Assembly (NCBI GenBank): GCA_034717895.1
Contig: JAYEMD010000149.1
Location: 1-64,000 of the forward strand
Reading direction: 5' to 3'
Source of the DNA: JAIOSF01 sp034717895
GTDB lineage: Bacteria; Campylobacterota; Campylobacteria; Campylobacterales; Arcobacteraceae
DNA: 64,000 nt
The position numbers and the translations under genes were made by a program. This document shows, one piece after another, positions 36,268 to 45,804 of this stretch. The stretch's first letter is position 1, and each line of letters opens with the position of its first letter. The notes below the pieces were generated by a model. The model was not told the origin of the DNA and searched no databases. It saw only the letters and a program-made list of their open reading frames with translations.

Positions 36268-37796
36268 TAACTCATCCTTTTCATCTGCCGTTTATTTTTA
36301 CCTGACATATTAACTTTATCACTTCTTATTACTATATCACTGTACTGCCTTAAAAAAGAAGGAAGCTTTCTACCGCCAACCCTTAAGATATCTTCCACCA
36401 TAATTGCAGCAATCTGCTCTTTGTTCTGAGCTTGAACTTCGCACATAAAGTCAAACAGGAACTTTGCCAGACGATCTAAAGATATCTGCCATGTGCTGTA
36501 TGTCTGTTCATAAAGCCAAGCGGTAAACTGATCAAAGGTTTTATATACACTTTTCTCTTTTACCATGTTTTTAAATGTTTTTATAAAGTTACCGCTGTTA
36601 TACACCAAGTCCCAGTATCTTGCAAATCTTTTCATATGCTGCATCTTTTCAAACGGTATATGATCATTGCACAGTATATCGTAAGGGGGTATCTCACTGT
36701 ATACCATACCAAATACCTCATCATGTCTGTTTAACGTTGTACCTGAGAGTTTTTTTAGAACTCCAACCTGTACTTCCGAACTGCTTATATTACACAGATA
36801 GTCAAGATTCTCCCCAAAACTTTCAATAGTTTCACCGGGAAGTCCAATGATAAGGTCAAGATGGATATGAGCATTGGTTTCGTTTTCCAAAAAACTTATA
36901 TTCTCTTTTATTTTTGGGATATTGAGGTTTCTTTTAATGTTTCTTGCTATATCCTCTTTTAGTGTTTGTATACCTATCTCTAGCTGTAATGCACCGGGGG
37001 GAAACTGCTTGATCTTTTCTCGTAACTTTTCAGGGAAATTATCGGGTATCACCTCAAAGTGTACCGTATAAGGTTCATCTTTTTCTAAAAAGAACTCTAT
37101 TAGTTTTGTGGCATATTTTATATTTAGATTAAAAGTTCTGTCTATAAACTTGTAGTTTCTTACACCTTTTTGCCAAAGTATCTCAAACTCTTTTAAAAGC
37201 TTATCTATATCAAAGTTTCTTACTTTTTTATCTATAGATGATAGGCAGAATTCACAAGAGAATGGACACCCTCTTGAAGCCTCCACATAGATATATCTAT
37301 GTTCCACATCGTTTTCATTGTAATACTCATAGGGTAAATTTACATTTTTTAGATCCAAAAGTTTTGGGGGAAATATCTTTTGAGTTATAGTTTTATTATC
37401 AAGAAGATCACGGCAAAGCTCATAAAACTGCACCTCACCCTCCCCTTGTATAATATGATCTGCTATAGTAAGATCAACCCTAAAAGGTTCATAGCTGGCC
37501 TCAGGACCTCCTAATACTACAATCGTATTGGGGCTTACTTTTTTTATAATATGTACCAGTTCATATACGTCTGTCACATTCCAGATATAAACACCGATTG
37601 CAACGATCTTTGGCTTGTATGAGAGAATACTAAGTGCAATATCCTGCATCCTCTCTTTTATCACATACTCTTTTATCAAAGATTTTGGCTGTAACTCTTT
37701 TAGATTTGCGTAAAGATACCTAAGCCCTATTGCACTGTGTGAATATCTTCCGTTGAGTGTTGTAAGTATAATATCGGTCAAATTTTTCCCTATCAT
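36267..37796 (-). CDS. B12-binding-domain radical SAM protein
   Basis: About 509 residues. An N-terminal cobalamin-binding Rossmann domain (TLNGRYSHSAIGLRYLYANL, IVAIGVYIWN, IVVLGGPEAS) is followed by a radical SAM barrel with the cluster motif ASRGCPFSCEFCLSS near 190-203 and HLDLIIGLPGET. The C-terminal 110 residues resemble DUF4080-type tails. Such proteins catalyse methylations or rearrangements, but the substrate cannot be told from sequence. The ATG used here has no clear ribosome site; a longer frame reaches 37841 but would overlap the divergent gene, and a TTG five codons in is also possible. Confidence 0.85.
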   Translation of the reverse strand: MIGKNLTDIILTTLNGRYSHSAIGLRYLYANLKELQPKSLIKEYVIKERMQDIALSILSYKPKIVAIGVYIWNVTDVYELVHIIKKVSPNTIVVLGGPEASYEPFRVDLTIADHIIQGEGEVQFYELCRDLLDNKTITQKIFPPKLLDLKNVNLPYEYYNENDVEHRYIYVEASRGCPFSCEFCLSSIDKKVRNFDIDKLLKEFEILWQKGVRNYKFIDRTFNLNIKYATKLIEFFLEKDEPYTVHFEVIPDNFPEKLREKIKQFPPGALQLEIGIQTLKEDIARNIKRNLNIPKIKENISFLENETNAHIHLDLIIGLPGETIESFGENLDYLCNISSSEVQVGVLKKLSGTTLNRHDEVFGMVYSEIPPYDILCNDHIPFEKMQHMKRFARYWDLVYNSGNFIKTFKNMVKEKSVYKTFDQFTAWLYEQTYSTWQISLDRLAKFLFDFMCEVQAQNKEQIAAIMVEDILRVGGRKLPSFLRQYSDIVIRSDKVNMSGKNKRQMKRMS

Positions 37797-37840
37797 TTTT
37801 ATATAAGCGTATTGTAGCAAAAATATGATAGAATGCCACA

Positions 37841-38356
37841 ATGAAAATCGCGATACTATCAGACTCTCACAGAAAAACCGACCTTACAGATGATGCAATC
37901 CAAATGCTAAAAAGCAAAGGTGCGTCATATCTTATACATGCAGGGGATCTGGAGATACAAGAAAACCTTGAACTTTTAAAGAATTCCCAGCTTATATATA
38001 CAAGCGTCTTTGGAAACAATGATCATAATCTAGTGCAACATCAGCATCAATACAATATAAATAAAGAGCCCTATTACTTTAAAATAAAAGAGCTGAAATT
38101 CAAGCTAATGCATCTGCCTTACTATATGAGTGCAGATACTGATATAGTCGTATTTGGTCATACACACTATTTTGAGACAAAATATGAACACGATACCTTG
38201 TTTATAAACCCGGGTGAGATATGTGCAAGAAATAAAAATCTTACAGAGTGTGTACTTCTAACAATAAGTGAAGAGAGATATATCGTAGAGTATAACTTTA
38301 AAAAACCCAATGAAAAAACATGGGAAACAAAAACAATAGAACATGAAAGACAATAG
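37841..38356 (+). CDS. YfcE/MJ0936-family metallophosphoesterase
   Basis: A 171-residue dimetal phosphodiesterase-fold protein. All metal-binding motifs are present: ILSDSHRK at the N-terminus, HAGDLE, FGNNDHN and VFGHTHYFE, followed by INPGE. The physiological substrate of this family is unknown. It is followed after two bases by bioB and is divergent from the radical SAM gene. Confidence 0.88.
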   Translation: MKIAILSDSHRKTDLTDDAIQMLKSKGASYLIHAGDLEIQENLELLKNSQLIYTSVFGNNDHNLVQHQHQYNINKEPYYFKIKELKFKLMHLPYYMSADTDIVVFGHTHYFETKYEHDTLFINPGEICARNKNLTECVLLTISEERYIVEYNFKKPNEKTWETKTIEHERQ

Positions 38357-38358
38357 AG

Positions 38359-39219
38359 ATGGATAATAACACAATATATTTATGTGCAATATGCAATATA
38401 GAAAGTGGAACTTGCAACGAAGACTGCAAATTTTGTACACAAAGTGTAAAATACAAAGCAGATATAGAAAGATACAAAAGAAAAGATATAGATACAATAG
38501 TCCAAGAAGCTAAAAAAGCACGAGAAAACAAAGCTATCGGTTTCTGTCTGGTAACTGCGGGGAAAGGTCTTACGGAAGATAGACTAAAGTTTGTTTGCCA
38601 AGCAGCAAGAGCAGTAAAAAAAGAGAATCTTGGGCTAAAGATCATTGCTTGTAACGGAACAGCAACACTAGAGCAGCTTCAAGAGTTGAAAAAAGCGGGT
38701 GTGGACAACTACAACCACAACCTTGAAACCTCAAGAGAGTTTTATGATAAGATCTGTACCACTCATGACTGGGATGAAAGATATGAAACCTGTAAAAACG
38801 TTACAAAAGCAGGTTTAAAACTTGTATGCGGAGGGATATTCGGTCTTGGAGAAACACAAGAGGATAGAGTATCTATGCTTAAATCTATAGCATCACTAGA
38901 ACCTGTGAACGTACCTATAAATTTTTTCCATCCAAATAAAGCACTTCCTATAGTTGAAAACTCTATATCTAAAGAGGAAGCCTTTAAACTTATAGAGCTA
39001 ACAAAACAGATGGTGCCAAATGCCCATAAAATAATGGCAGCAGGGGGTCGTGAACTTATGTTTGGCAAAGATCAGTATAAAATATTTGATCATGGCTGTA
39101 ACTCTATAGTGATCGGGAACTACCTTACCACAAAAGGGAACAGTGCCCTTAGAGATATTGAAGCTATAGAATCATTAGGGTATAATATAGCAGAAACTTG
39201 TGAAGATAAAGGGCGTTAA
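38359..39219 (+). CDS. bioB: Biotin synthase BioB
   Basis: Radical SAM enzyme that inserts sulfur into dethiobiotin. The 286-residue protein is the short form seen in Campylobacterota. Cluster motif GTCNEDCKFCTQS near 16-28, then YNHNLETSREFYDKICTTH, CGGIFGLGETQEDR and INFFHPNKALPI (in place of the usual NFLxPxPGTPL). The C-terminal AAGGREL is conserved. Two bases after the phosphoesterase gene and five before the antiporter gene, so part of a five-gene plus-strand run. Confidence 0.9.
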   Translation: MDNNTIYLCAICNIESGTCNEDCKFCTQSVKYKADIERYKRKDIDTIVQEAKKARENKAIGFCLVTAGKGLTEDRLKFVCQAARAVKKENLGLKIIACNGTATLEQLQELKKAGVDNYNHNLETSREFYDKICTTHDWDERYETCKNVTKAGLKLVCGGIFGLGETQEDRVSMLKSIASLEPVNVPINFFHPNKALPIVENSISKEEAFKLIELTKQMVPNAHKIMAAGGRELMFGKDQYKIFDHGCNSIVIGNYLTTKGNSALRDIEAIESLGYNIAETCEDKGR

Positions 39220-39224
39220 AAAAG

Positions 39225-40388
39225 ATGACAAATGAAGTATCGATCATTATTACCCTATCTGTAATAATCTTCGCATCACCGTTAATATCTAAAATCATAA
39301 AGATACCTACTATACCTATAGAGATCATCTTGGGCTCTGTTGCCGTATCTTTGTCTTTGATACATGAAAATCATATTTTTACCCTTGTTGCGGAACTTGG
39401 ATTTTTATATCTTATGTTCTTGGCAGGTTTGGAAGTTGACCTTAAACAGCTTCTAAAGATCTCACCTCATCTTTTAAAAAAGGGTCTGGTATATTCAGGT
39501 CTTTTATATGTTTTTGCCGCAATATTTACATTTGCTTTTGATCTGTCTAAAATCTTTATAGTAACTATGCCGTTAATATCCGTAGGACTTCTTGCCGTAC
39601 TAAAAAAAGAGTATGGAGATGTTGCTTGGCTTAATATGGCTATAACTGTAGGACTAATTGGTGAGATTATCTCTATTATTGTTCTTACAGCTGTAAGTGC
39701 CGGTCTTGAATTTGGTCTTGGAAGTGAATTTTACGGGACGCTTTTTGAACTTACTGTGGTATTTGCAGTTATGATCGCTTTTTACCATTTCTTTCACAAT
39801 CTTATCTGGTGGTATCCTGAACTAAAAACATATCTTATGCCAAAAGATGACAATCAGGAGCAGGATATAAGAGTATCTATGGGTATCTTCTTTTTAATGG
39901 TTGCAGTTATGCTTTACCTTCACCTTGAGGTTGCTCTAGGAGCGTTTATAGCAGGTGTATTTATCAAAACATTCTTTGAGCACAATAAAGAGCTGCCCCA
40001 TAAATTGGAGCACTTTGGATTTGGATGGCTCGTACCCGTATTCTTTATCTGGATAGGTACCTCATTTGAGTTAAAATCACTTTTTATGGATAACCTTATA
40101 GGGGTGGGGCTTCTTATAACTATAGGGATGCTTACTATAAGAGTATTAAGCTCCACACTTTTTATAAACGAGATTGGATTTAAAGAGTCGATGCTGTTTG
40201 CTCTGTCACACTCTATGCCCTTGACACTTCTTATTGCCGTATCTACTCTTGCTTATCAAAATCAAAGTATTAGTCAATTTTATTACTATGCTTTTATCCT
40301 AGGTGCTATATTTGAAGTTATTGTATGTATGATAATGATAAGAATAGTATCACACAAATCTGCACAAACAGAAGATGATGAGATATGA
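39225..40388 (+). CDS. CPA2-type cation:proton antiporter
   Basis: A 387-residue inner-membrane transporter with about twelve helices, of the Na+/H+ exchanger (KefB/NhaS3) family. Diagnostic parts are IPTIPIEIILGSVAVSLSLI, FLMFLAGLEVDL (here LYLMFLAGLEVDLKQLL), MAITVGLIGEIISIIVLTA and LHLEVALGAFIAGVFI. No RCK/TrkA nucleotide-binding domain follows, so it is not a Kef-type regulated channel. It overlaps the flavoprotein gene downstream by 14 bases. Confidence 0.85.
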   Translation: MTNEVSIIITLSVIIFASPLISKIIKIPTIPIEIILGSVAVSLSLIHENHIFTLVAELGFLYLMFLAGLEVDLKQLLKISPHLLKKGLVYSGLLYVFAAIFTFAFDLSKIFIVTMPLISVGLLAVLKKEYGDVAWLNMAITVGLIGEIISIIVLTAVSAGLEFGLGSEFYGTLFELTVVFAVMIAFYHFFHNLIWWYPELKTYLMPKDDNQEQDIRVSMGIFFLMVAVMLYLHLEVALGAFIAGVFIKTFFEHNKELPHKLEHFGFGWLVPVFFIWIGTSFELKSLFMDNLIGVGLLITIGMLTIRVLSSTLFINEIGFKESMLFALSHSMPLTLLIAVSTLAYQNQSISQFYYYAFILGAIFEVIVCMIMIRIVSHKSAQTEDDEI

Positions 40389-41607
40389 CCTGATTATTGC
40401 AGGTGCAGGTGCCTGCGGTATGATTGCAGCTATAAAAGCGGCATCACAAAATAAAAAAGTACTTCTAATAGAAAAGCTTCCCCATCTTGGTGCAAAACTA
40501 AAAGCAACAGGTGGTGGAAGATGTAACCTTAGTAATACCCTGAGACCTGATGAATTTATGAACTCTTTTGGACGTGAGGGTAGATTTATGTCTAAAGCTC
40601 TTGAGAGTTTTGACTATAAAGAGCTTATTAAGTTTTTTAGCTCCATCGGCGTTGATACACATATACCTGACGGCTTTAGAATCTTCCCCGTTACACATAA
40701 CTCATCAACCATATTAAGTGCTCTTGAAAAACGTCTTGATGAGCTTGATGTTGATATTGTTTTAAATACTCAGGTAAAAAAGATTATCACAAGCGACGGT
40801 CATATACAAAGTATAGAAACAAACAAAGAGAACTATCTTACAGATCATTTTATAATAGCAACCGGAGGTATGGGGTACGCACAGCTTGGAAGTGAAGGTG
40901 ACGGTTATAACCTTGCAAATGAGCTTGGGATAAAAGTAAGCAAGATACATCCCGCAATGATCCCTTTACAGGTAAAAGAGAGTTGGGTAGCTAACTGCAA
41001 AGCAGATACAATTGCAAAAGCTATTATAAAAATAGATATAAAAAAACACTCAAAGCTAAAACAAACCGGCGATCTTATATTTACGTCAAACGGTATAAGG
41101 GGTCCGGTTGTACTAGACTTTTCAAGGGAGATAACACCACTTTTAGAAAAATACGGTGAAGTGCCTCTTTTAATAAATATGGTAAAAGGTCTTAACAGTG
41201 ACCAGATACACCATCATCTAAAAAATATCGTATCGTCAAATAAATACCATACACTTTTAGCTCAGCTTGCTACACTTCTTCCAAACAGTGTAGCTTTAGA
41301 GTTTTGCAAGATATGTGAAGCAGATCCAGACAGTTCATACAATAAACTTGAAGGTATAAAAAAAGAGAGGCTTTTAACTCTTCTTAGCAATACACCGCTT
41401 ACTGTTACAGGTTGTGACGGGTTTAAGAAAGCTATGATCACAAGAGGCGGTATAAACCTAAAAGAGATCAATCCAAACACAATGGAGAGTAAAAAGATAA
41501 AAGGGCTTTATTTTTGCGGTGAAGTTGTAAACCTAGACGGTCCTTGCGGAGGATACAACCTGCAGTGGGCTTTTTCAAGCGGTTATTTAGCAGGTGCCTT
41601 ACGATAG
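40375..41607 (+). CDS. HI0933/YhiN-family FAD-dependent oxidoreductase
   Basis: A 410-residue flavoprotein. N-terminal dinucleotide site DLIIAGAGACGMIAAIKAA, then GAKLKATGGGRCNLSNT, the family hallmark, FIIATGGMGYAQLGSEGDG in the middle, and at the C-terminus RGGINLKEIN with CGGYNLQWAFSSGYLAG. The substrate of this family is unknown. It begins with two adjacent ATGs within the antiporter gene and is convergent with the AMIN gene, overlapping it by 25 bases. Confidence 0.9.
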   Translation: MMRYDLIIAGAGACGMIAAIKAASQNKKVLLIEKLPHLGAKLKATGGGRCNLSNTLRPDEFMNSFGREGRFMSKALESFDYKELIKFFSSIGVDTHIPDGFRIFPVTHNSSTILSALEKRLDELDVDIVLNTQVKKIITSDGHIQSIETNKENYLTDHFIIATGGMGYAQLGSEGDGYNLANELGIKVSKIHPAMIPLQVKESWVANCKADTIAKAIIKIDIKKHSKLKQTGDLIFTSNGIRGPVVLDFSREITPLLEKYGEVPLLINMVKGLNSDQIHHHLKNIVSSNKYHTLLAQLATLLPNSVALEFCKICEADPDSSYNKLEGIKKERLLTLLSNTPLTVTGCDGFKKAMITRGGINLKEINPNTMESKKIKGLYFCGEVVNLDGPCGGYNLQWAFSSGYLAGALR

Positions 41608-42173
41608 ATAGTTATAATTGAGTTTTTTGTATCTACACTCTCTTCAAAATTTTTAATATCTTCCTCTAAAGCAACAACCATTCTAAAATAACCCTCTTTT
41701 GGATGATTTCCGATTGCAAATGATTTAAAATAGTTGTGGCAAAGTTGTTCTCTTTTTGTATAGAATATTAGGTTTGCTTTAAAGTCAAAAACAAACTTAT
41801 TGTTTTCAACCAAAATATCCTGACTTAAAAGTCTAAATTTACTATCGATATATATCTTCATAGTATCTATTGAAGTTTCAATCTTAACAAATGCCAACGG
41901 TGTATATTGGTATTTTTCCTGACATCCTTTTTTCACTTTATGATATATCTTTTTTTCAACAGTTTCTTCTTTTGTTTCACTAGATAAAACCTCTTGCTTT
42001 TTCTTTTCCTCAGCAGCTATCAAACTTTTTTTTGCTTCCTCTAAGGCTTCTTTTTCATAAAGCTTTTTTAGCATTTGAGTCTTTTGCTCCTCATATGTTT
42101 CAGTAGATACGAACGGATTTATCCTTGCAAAAAGGGACAAAGAAATAATAGTGAATAAAAATAGTATTTTCAT
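41583..42173 (-). CDS. AMIN-domain-like periplasmic protein
   Basis: A 196-residue exported protein with a signal peptide (ISLSLFA), a charged coiled-coil stretch (about 30-85; Glu/Lys rich) and a C-terminal beta-sandwich (about 100-190) of AMIN type: KIETSIDTMKIYIDSKFR, then FVFDFKANLIFYTKREQL and RMVVALEEDIKNFEESV. AMIN domains bind peptidoglycan or target envelope machinery. It follows the FtsB-like gene with a four-base overlap, the same order as beside eno in other Campylobacterota, which suggests a cell-division role. Function inferred. Confidence 0.7.
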   Translation of the reverse strand: MKILFLFTIISLSLFARINPFVSTETYEEQKTQMLKKLYEKEALEEAKKSLIAAEEKKKQEVLSSETKEETVEKKIYHKVKKGCQEKYQYTPLAFVKIETSIDTMKIYIDSKFRLLSQDILVENNKFVFDFKANLIFYTKREQLCHNYFKSFAIGNHPKEGYFRMVVALEEDIKNFEESVDTKNSIITIYRKAPAK

Positions 42174-42418
42174 AGCTCTTCAGGCTCCAAATTTTTTAAT
42201 TCTAAGTATTGTTTTTGAAGACTAGCATTTTCATACTGTAGTCTTTTTATATTAGCTTGCAAATTTACTTTCTTACTTTGAAGTTCTTTATAAACCTCAT
42301 AAGAGTTTTTCCCGTAAAAAAGCAGATTTGCAAAATAATAAGCCAACGCAAAAGTCACGACTGTTAGTAAAACAGCCGTGATGATAAAGTTCTTATTTTC
42401 TTTTAAACTTTGCATCAA
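42170..42418 (-). CDS. FtsB/DivIC-like septum protein
   Basis: An 82-residue single-pass membrane protein: short cytosolic N-terminus, one membrane helix (IITAVLLTVVTFALAYYFAN) and a periplasmic coiled coil (VNLQANIKRLQYENASLQKQ) ending in a LELKNLEPEEL segment. That architecture is the FtsB/DivIC family of divisome proteins. It lies 15 bases after eno and overlaps the AMIN gene by four bases. Confidence 0.72.
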   Translation of the reverse strand: MMQSLKENKNFIITAVLLTVVTFALAYYFANLLFYGKNSYEVYKELQSKKVNLQANIKRLQYENASLQKQYLELKNLEPEEL

Positions 42419-42433
42419 CTCTATAAAGTTTAT

Positions 42434-43711
42434 TTATTTTTTAGAAAAAGGCTGTTTTCCTAAGTACTCACCGTAACCTAGTTCTGCACCAATCTCTAAA
42501 AGTCTATTGTATTTAGCGATTCTGTCACTTCTTGCAGTTGATCCTGTTTTGATCTGACCACAGTTAAGAGCAACTGCGAAGTCAGCTATAAACGTATCTT
42601 CAGATTCACCTGATCTATGAGACATTACACAGTTGTAGTTGTTTCTTTGAGCAAGTCTGATAGTTAACATAGTTTCAGATACAGATCCTATTTGATTTGG
42701 CTTGATAAGAATTGAGTTAGCGATACCTTTAGAGATACCTTCTGCCAGGATATTAGCATTTGTAACAAATAGATCATCACCTACAAGTTGTACCTTATCA
42801 GCTAACTTTTCAGTTAATATTTTCCATCCGTCCCAGTCATCTTCAGATAATCCGTCTTCAATAGAGATGATCGGATATTTAGCACATAGATCAACATAGT
42901 AATCTGCTAACTGCTCTGATGTTAATTCTCTATTTTCAGATTTTAACACGTATTTACCCTCATCATTGATAAGCTCAGACGCCGCAACATCTAGTGCGAT
43001 ACAGATCTGTTCACCTGCTTTGTATCCTGCTTTTTCAATAGCTTCCATAATTACTGTAATAGGCTCTTCGTTTGATTTTAAGTTTGGAGCAAATCCACCC
43101 TCGTCACCAACAGCAGTAGACTCACCCATACCGTCAATAATTTTTTTAAGATTGTGATATACTTCGGCACTTGCTCTTAAACCTTCGTTAAAGTTTTCAA
43201 AACCAACAGGCATAACCATATACTCTTGGAAATCAACAGAGTTGTTCGCATGCTCACCACCGTTGATTATATTTAACATTGGAACCGGTACCGTCATAGC
43301 ATTTGCACCACCAAGGTATCTATATAGTGGTATTTTAAGACTAGTTGCAGCTGCACGTGCTACTGCCATTGATACACCAAGAACAGCATTTGCTCCTAGA
43401 GTTGCATAGTTGTCTGTACCGTCAATATCTTTCATAGTAGCATCAACTTCAGCTTGGTTAAACGGGCTAAGACCGATCAACTCATCGGAAATTTTAGTGT
43501 TTACATTTTCTACTGCTTGTAAAACACCTTTGCCCATGTATCGGCTTCCGCCGTCTCTTAACTCTAAAGCTTCTCTTTTACCAGTACTTGCACCACTTGG
43601 AACGATAGCACTTTCTTTTGTACCGTCACTTAGAGTTACTGTAGCTCTAACCGTAGGGTTACCTCTACTATCCATAACTTCATCAGCATAAACATTATCT
43701 ATATAGATCAT
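42434..43711 (-). CDS. eno: Enolase
   Basis: Interconverts 2-phosphoglycerate and phosphoenolpyruvate. Full length at 425 residues, with DEVMDSRGNPTVRATVTL at the N-terminus, NIINGGEHANNSVDFQEYM, VGDEGGFAPNL, SIEDGLSEDDWDGWKIL, LVGDDLFVTN, and the signature LIKPNQIGSVSET. The ATG follows AAAAGGAAC. First gene of the eno-FtsB-like-AMIN operon. recA is divergent, 165 bases away. Confidence 0.97.
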   Translation of the reverse strand: MIYIDNVYADEVMDSRGNPTVRATVTLSDGTKESAIVPSGASTGKREALELRDGGSRYMGKGVLQAVENVNTKISDELIGLSPFNQAEVDATMKDIDGTDNYATLGANAVLGVSMAVARAAATSLKIPLYRYLGGANAMTVPVPMLNIINGGEHANNSVDFQEYMVMPVGFENFNEGLRASAEVYHNLKKIIDGMGESTAVGDEGGFAPNLKSNEEPITVIMEAIEKAGYKAGEQICIALDVAASELINDEGKYVLKSENRELTSEQLADYYVDLCAKYPIISIEDGLSEDDWDGWKILTEKLADKVQLVGDDLFVTNANILAEGISKGIANSILIKPNQIGSVSETMLTIRLAQRNNYNCVMSHRSGESEDTFIADFAVALNCGQIKTGSTARSDRIAKYNRLLEIGAELGYGEYLGKQPFSKK

Positions 43712-43790
43712 ATATTTGTTCCTTTTAATTTTAATAATATCTTTTGTTAAATTATGATAACATAATATTACTTAAATAATAGAAAACGCT

Positions 43791-43820
43791 AAAGATTGCA
43801 AATTGCAATCTTTTTTCTTT
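43791..43820 (+). terminator. Terminator-like hairpin in the recA leader
   Basis: AAAGATTGCA and TGCAATCTTT pair around AAT and are followed by a T-tract on the plus strand. It lies between the divergent genes eno and recA, where no transcript is expected to end, unless it attenuates recA or is left from a rearrangement. Confidence 0.55.
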
Positions 43821-43876
43821 TTATTAAAAAAACAAGATATACTTTCAATATAAATAATCACTAAATAAGGAAAATC

Positions 43877-44890
43877 ATGGATCAAAATCAAAAAAATGCA
43901 CTTGATTTGGCAATAAAGCAAATGGACAAGGCGTTTGGTAAAGGGACGCTTATAAGACTGGGGGATAAAGTAAGTGAACCTATTGAATCAATCAGTACAG
44001 GTTCTTTAGGTGTTGACCTAGCACTTGGAATCAACGGTATACCAAAGGGTAGAGTTGTAGAGATATACGGACCTGAAAGTTCAGGTAAAACAACATTAAC
44101 CCTACATATGATAGCAGAGTGTCAAAAACAAGGCGGAGTTTGTGCCTTTATAGATGCGGAACATGCTCTTGACGTGGCTTATGCTAAAAATCTGGGAGTT
44201 GATACGGACAATCTTTTAGTTTCTCAGCCGGACTTTGGTGAGCAGGCTTTGGAGATTCTTGAAACTGTTGTAAGAAGTGGTGCCATTGACCTAGTGGTAG
44301 TTGACTCGGTTGCGGCACTAACTCCAAAAGTTGAGATAGACGGTGATATGGATGATATGCAAGTTGGTGTACAAGCTAGACTTATGTCAAAAGCTCTTAG
44401 AAAGATCACAGGTATCTTACACAAAATGAACACAACAGTCGTATTTATCAACCAAATAAGAATGAAAATAGGTATGACGGGATACGGAAGCCCTGAAACA
44501 ACTACAGGTGGTAATGCACTTAAATTCTACAGCTCTGTAAGACTTGATATTAGAAGAATAGCTTCATTAAAACAGGGTGAAGAGGTTATAGGTAACAGAA
44601 CAAAAGTAAAAGTTGTAAAAAATAAAGTTGCACCACCTTTTAAAACTGCGGAGTTTGATATTATGTTCGGTAGCGGTGTATCAAAGATGGGCGAGCTTAT
44701 AGATTACGGTGTAAAACTAGACATTGTAGATAAGGCAGGAGCTTGGTTTAGTTATAACGATGCTAAAATAGGTCAAGGTAAAGAGAACTCTAAACAATTC
44801 TTGGCAGACAATCCTGAACTTGCAAATGAGATTGAGCAGAAAATACTTCTTGCGATGGGTTTAACAACAGATGAAGTAGCGGAGTCTTAA
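43877..44890 (+). CDS. recA: Recombinase RecA
   Basis: Strand-exchange protein and SOS co-protease. The 337-residue product is typical for the phylum: Walker A EIYGPESSGKTTLTLH, AFIDAEHALDVAYA, VVDSVAALTPKVEIDGD, the loop-1/loop-2 region INQIRMKIGMTGYGSPETTTGGNALKFY, and a short acidic C-terminus (DEVAES). An AAGGAAAATC site precedes the ATG. No LexA-like box was noticed upstream. Own terminator downstream. Confidence 0.98.
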   Translation: MDQNQKNALDLAIKQMDKAFGKGTLIRLGDKVSEPIESISTGSLGVDLALGINGIPKGRVVEIYGPESSGKTTLTLHMIAECQKQGGVCAFIDAEHALDVAYAKNLGVDTDNLLVSQPDFGEQALEILETVVRSGAIDLVVVDSVAALTPKVEIDGDMDDMQVGVQARLMSKALRKITGILHKMNTTVVFINQIRMKIGMTGYGSPETTTGGNALKFYSSVRLDIRRIASLKQGEEVIGNRTKVKVVKNKVAPPFKTAEFDIMFGSGVSKMGELIDYGVKLDIVDKAGAWFSYNDAKIGQGKENSKQFLADNPELANEIEQKILLAMGLTTDEVAES

Positions 44891-44910
44891 AAAAGAGTTT
44901 GCTACATATA

Positions 44911-44944
44911 AAAAAAGGTGTGCTTTTTAGCACACCTTTTTTTA
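44911..44944. terminator. Bidirectional terminator after recA
   Basis: AAAAAAGGTGTGCT and AGCACACCTTTTTT pair around TTTT with T7 downstream; convergent with the reductase-rhodanese gene. Confidence 0.9.
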
Positions 44945-44959
44945 TTTGGGAGAATAATA

Positions 44960-45703
44960 TTATTCTCCTGAAGTTGTATCACCTTGGTAAGTAACTATAC
45001 CGTGAGTATAGTTAGATACTTGTTTCCAACCCATATCTTTTAATACATTTTGACAATATGCACTTCTGCTTCCTGTTAAACAGTAAAGGATAGTAGGCAT
45101 CTGCTTTTGATCTTCTATTTGTTCTAATTGATTGTAGAATGATGTTGTAGGTATAAGATAATCTGTACCTTCAATTCTTTGTTGATTCCACTCCATCCAC
45201 TCTCTAACATCTACAAGGTTAAATTCAACCATACCAAGTTCTCTAGCTTCTAGTAGTGCAACAATCTCGTCACCGTCAAGCTGCTCATGGGCTAAAATAG
45301 CTTCACACTCCTCTTTTGTAAGACCTCTTGAGTGTGTATGTGCAACCTCTTCTGCTTCTATCTCAATAGCATTTGCTTTTGCATACTCAGGTGTACAGAA
45401 GATACCGCAGTGACATTTTCCCTCTTCGGGAATCTCTTTTTCAAGAGCTGGTTTACAAGGGCAGATTCTGTTATCAGCTGCTTTTCTTTCCTCTTTTGTT
45501 TCACCTATTACCATAAAACATGGACAAAATCTTTTATTATAAATTATCTTATTTCTAGCAAGTCCCATAAGAACACCCTCATTTACATCCTCAATCGGGT
45601 TGTAAACAAAACCTTGAGACGAACATATCTTATCCGTAAATTCTTTAGTTTTTGCAAGTTCGTTTTTGAACTCTTCTGATTCCATATCAATTTTTATCAT
45701 CAT
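44960..45703 (-). CDS. Ferredoxin-thioredoxin reductase catalytic domain fused to rhodanese
   Basis: A 247-residue cytosolic fusion. The N-terminal half (about 1-115) has the 4Fe-4S and redox disulfide motifs of the FTR catalytic chain: FCPCFM, then ICPCKP after 18 residues, then KCHCGIFC. The C-terminal half (about 140-240) is a rhodanese domain, FNLVDVREWMEWNQ, with the active-site Cys in ILYCLTGSRSAYC. FTR reduces thioredoxin with ferredoxin electrons, and rhodanese moves sulfane sulfur; the fusion suggests reductive handling of protein persulfides. trxA and sulfite oxidation genes are in this window, but a link is only inferred. Start is at the first of two ATGs after AGGTAG. Confidence 0.86.
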   Translation of the reverse strand: MMIKIDMESEEFKNELAKTKEFTDKICSSQGFVYNPIEDVNEGVLMGLARNKIIYNKRFCPCFMVIGETKEERKAADNRICPCKPALEKEIPEEGKCHCGIFCTPEYAKANAIEIEAEEVAHTHSRGLTKEECEAILAHEQLDGDEIVALLEARELGMVEFNLVDVREWMEWNQQRIEGTDYLIPTTSFYNQLEQIEDQKQMPTILYCLTGSRSAYCQNVLKDMGWKQVSNYTHGIVTYQGDTTSGE

Positions 45704-45804
45704 TGTTAACTACCTATTATTTTTTGATATGCTATGATAAAGTATTAATGTTAATTTGCACTTAACCATATAAGTTAATTAGAATAATTATTATATAATT
45801 ACAC

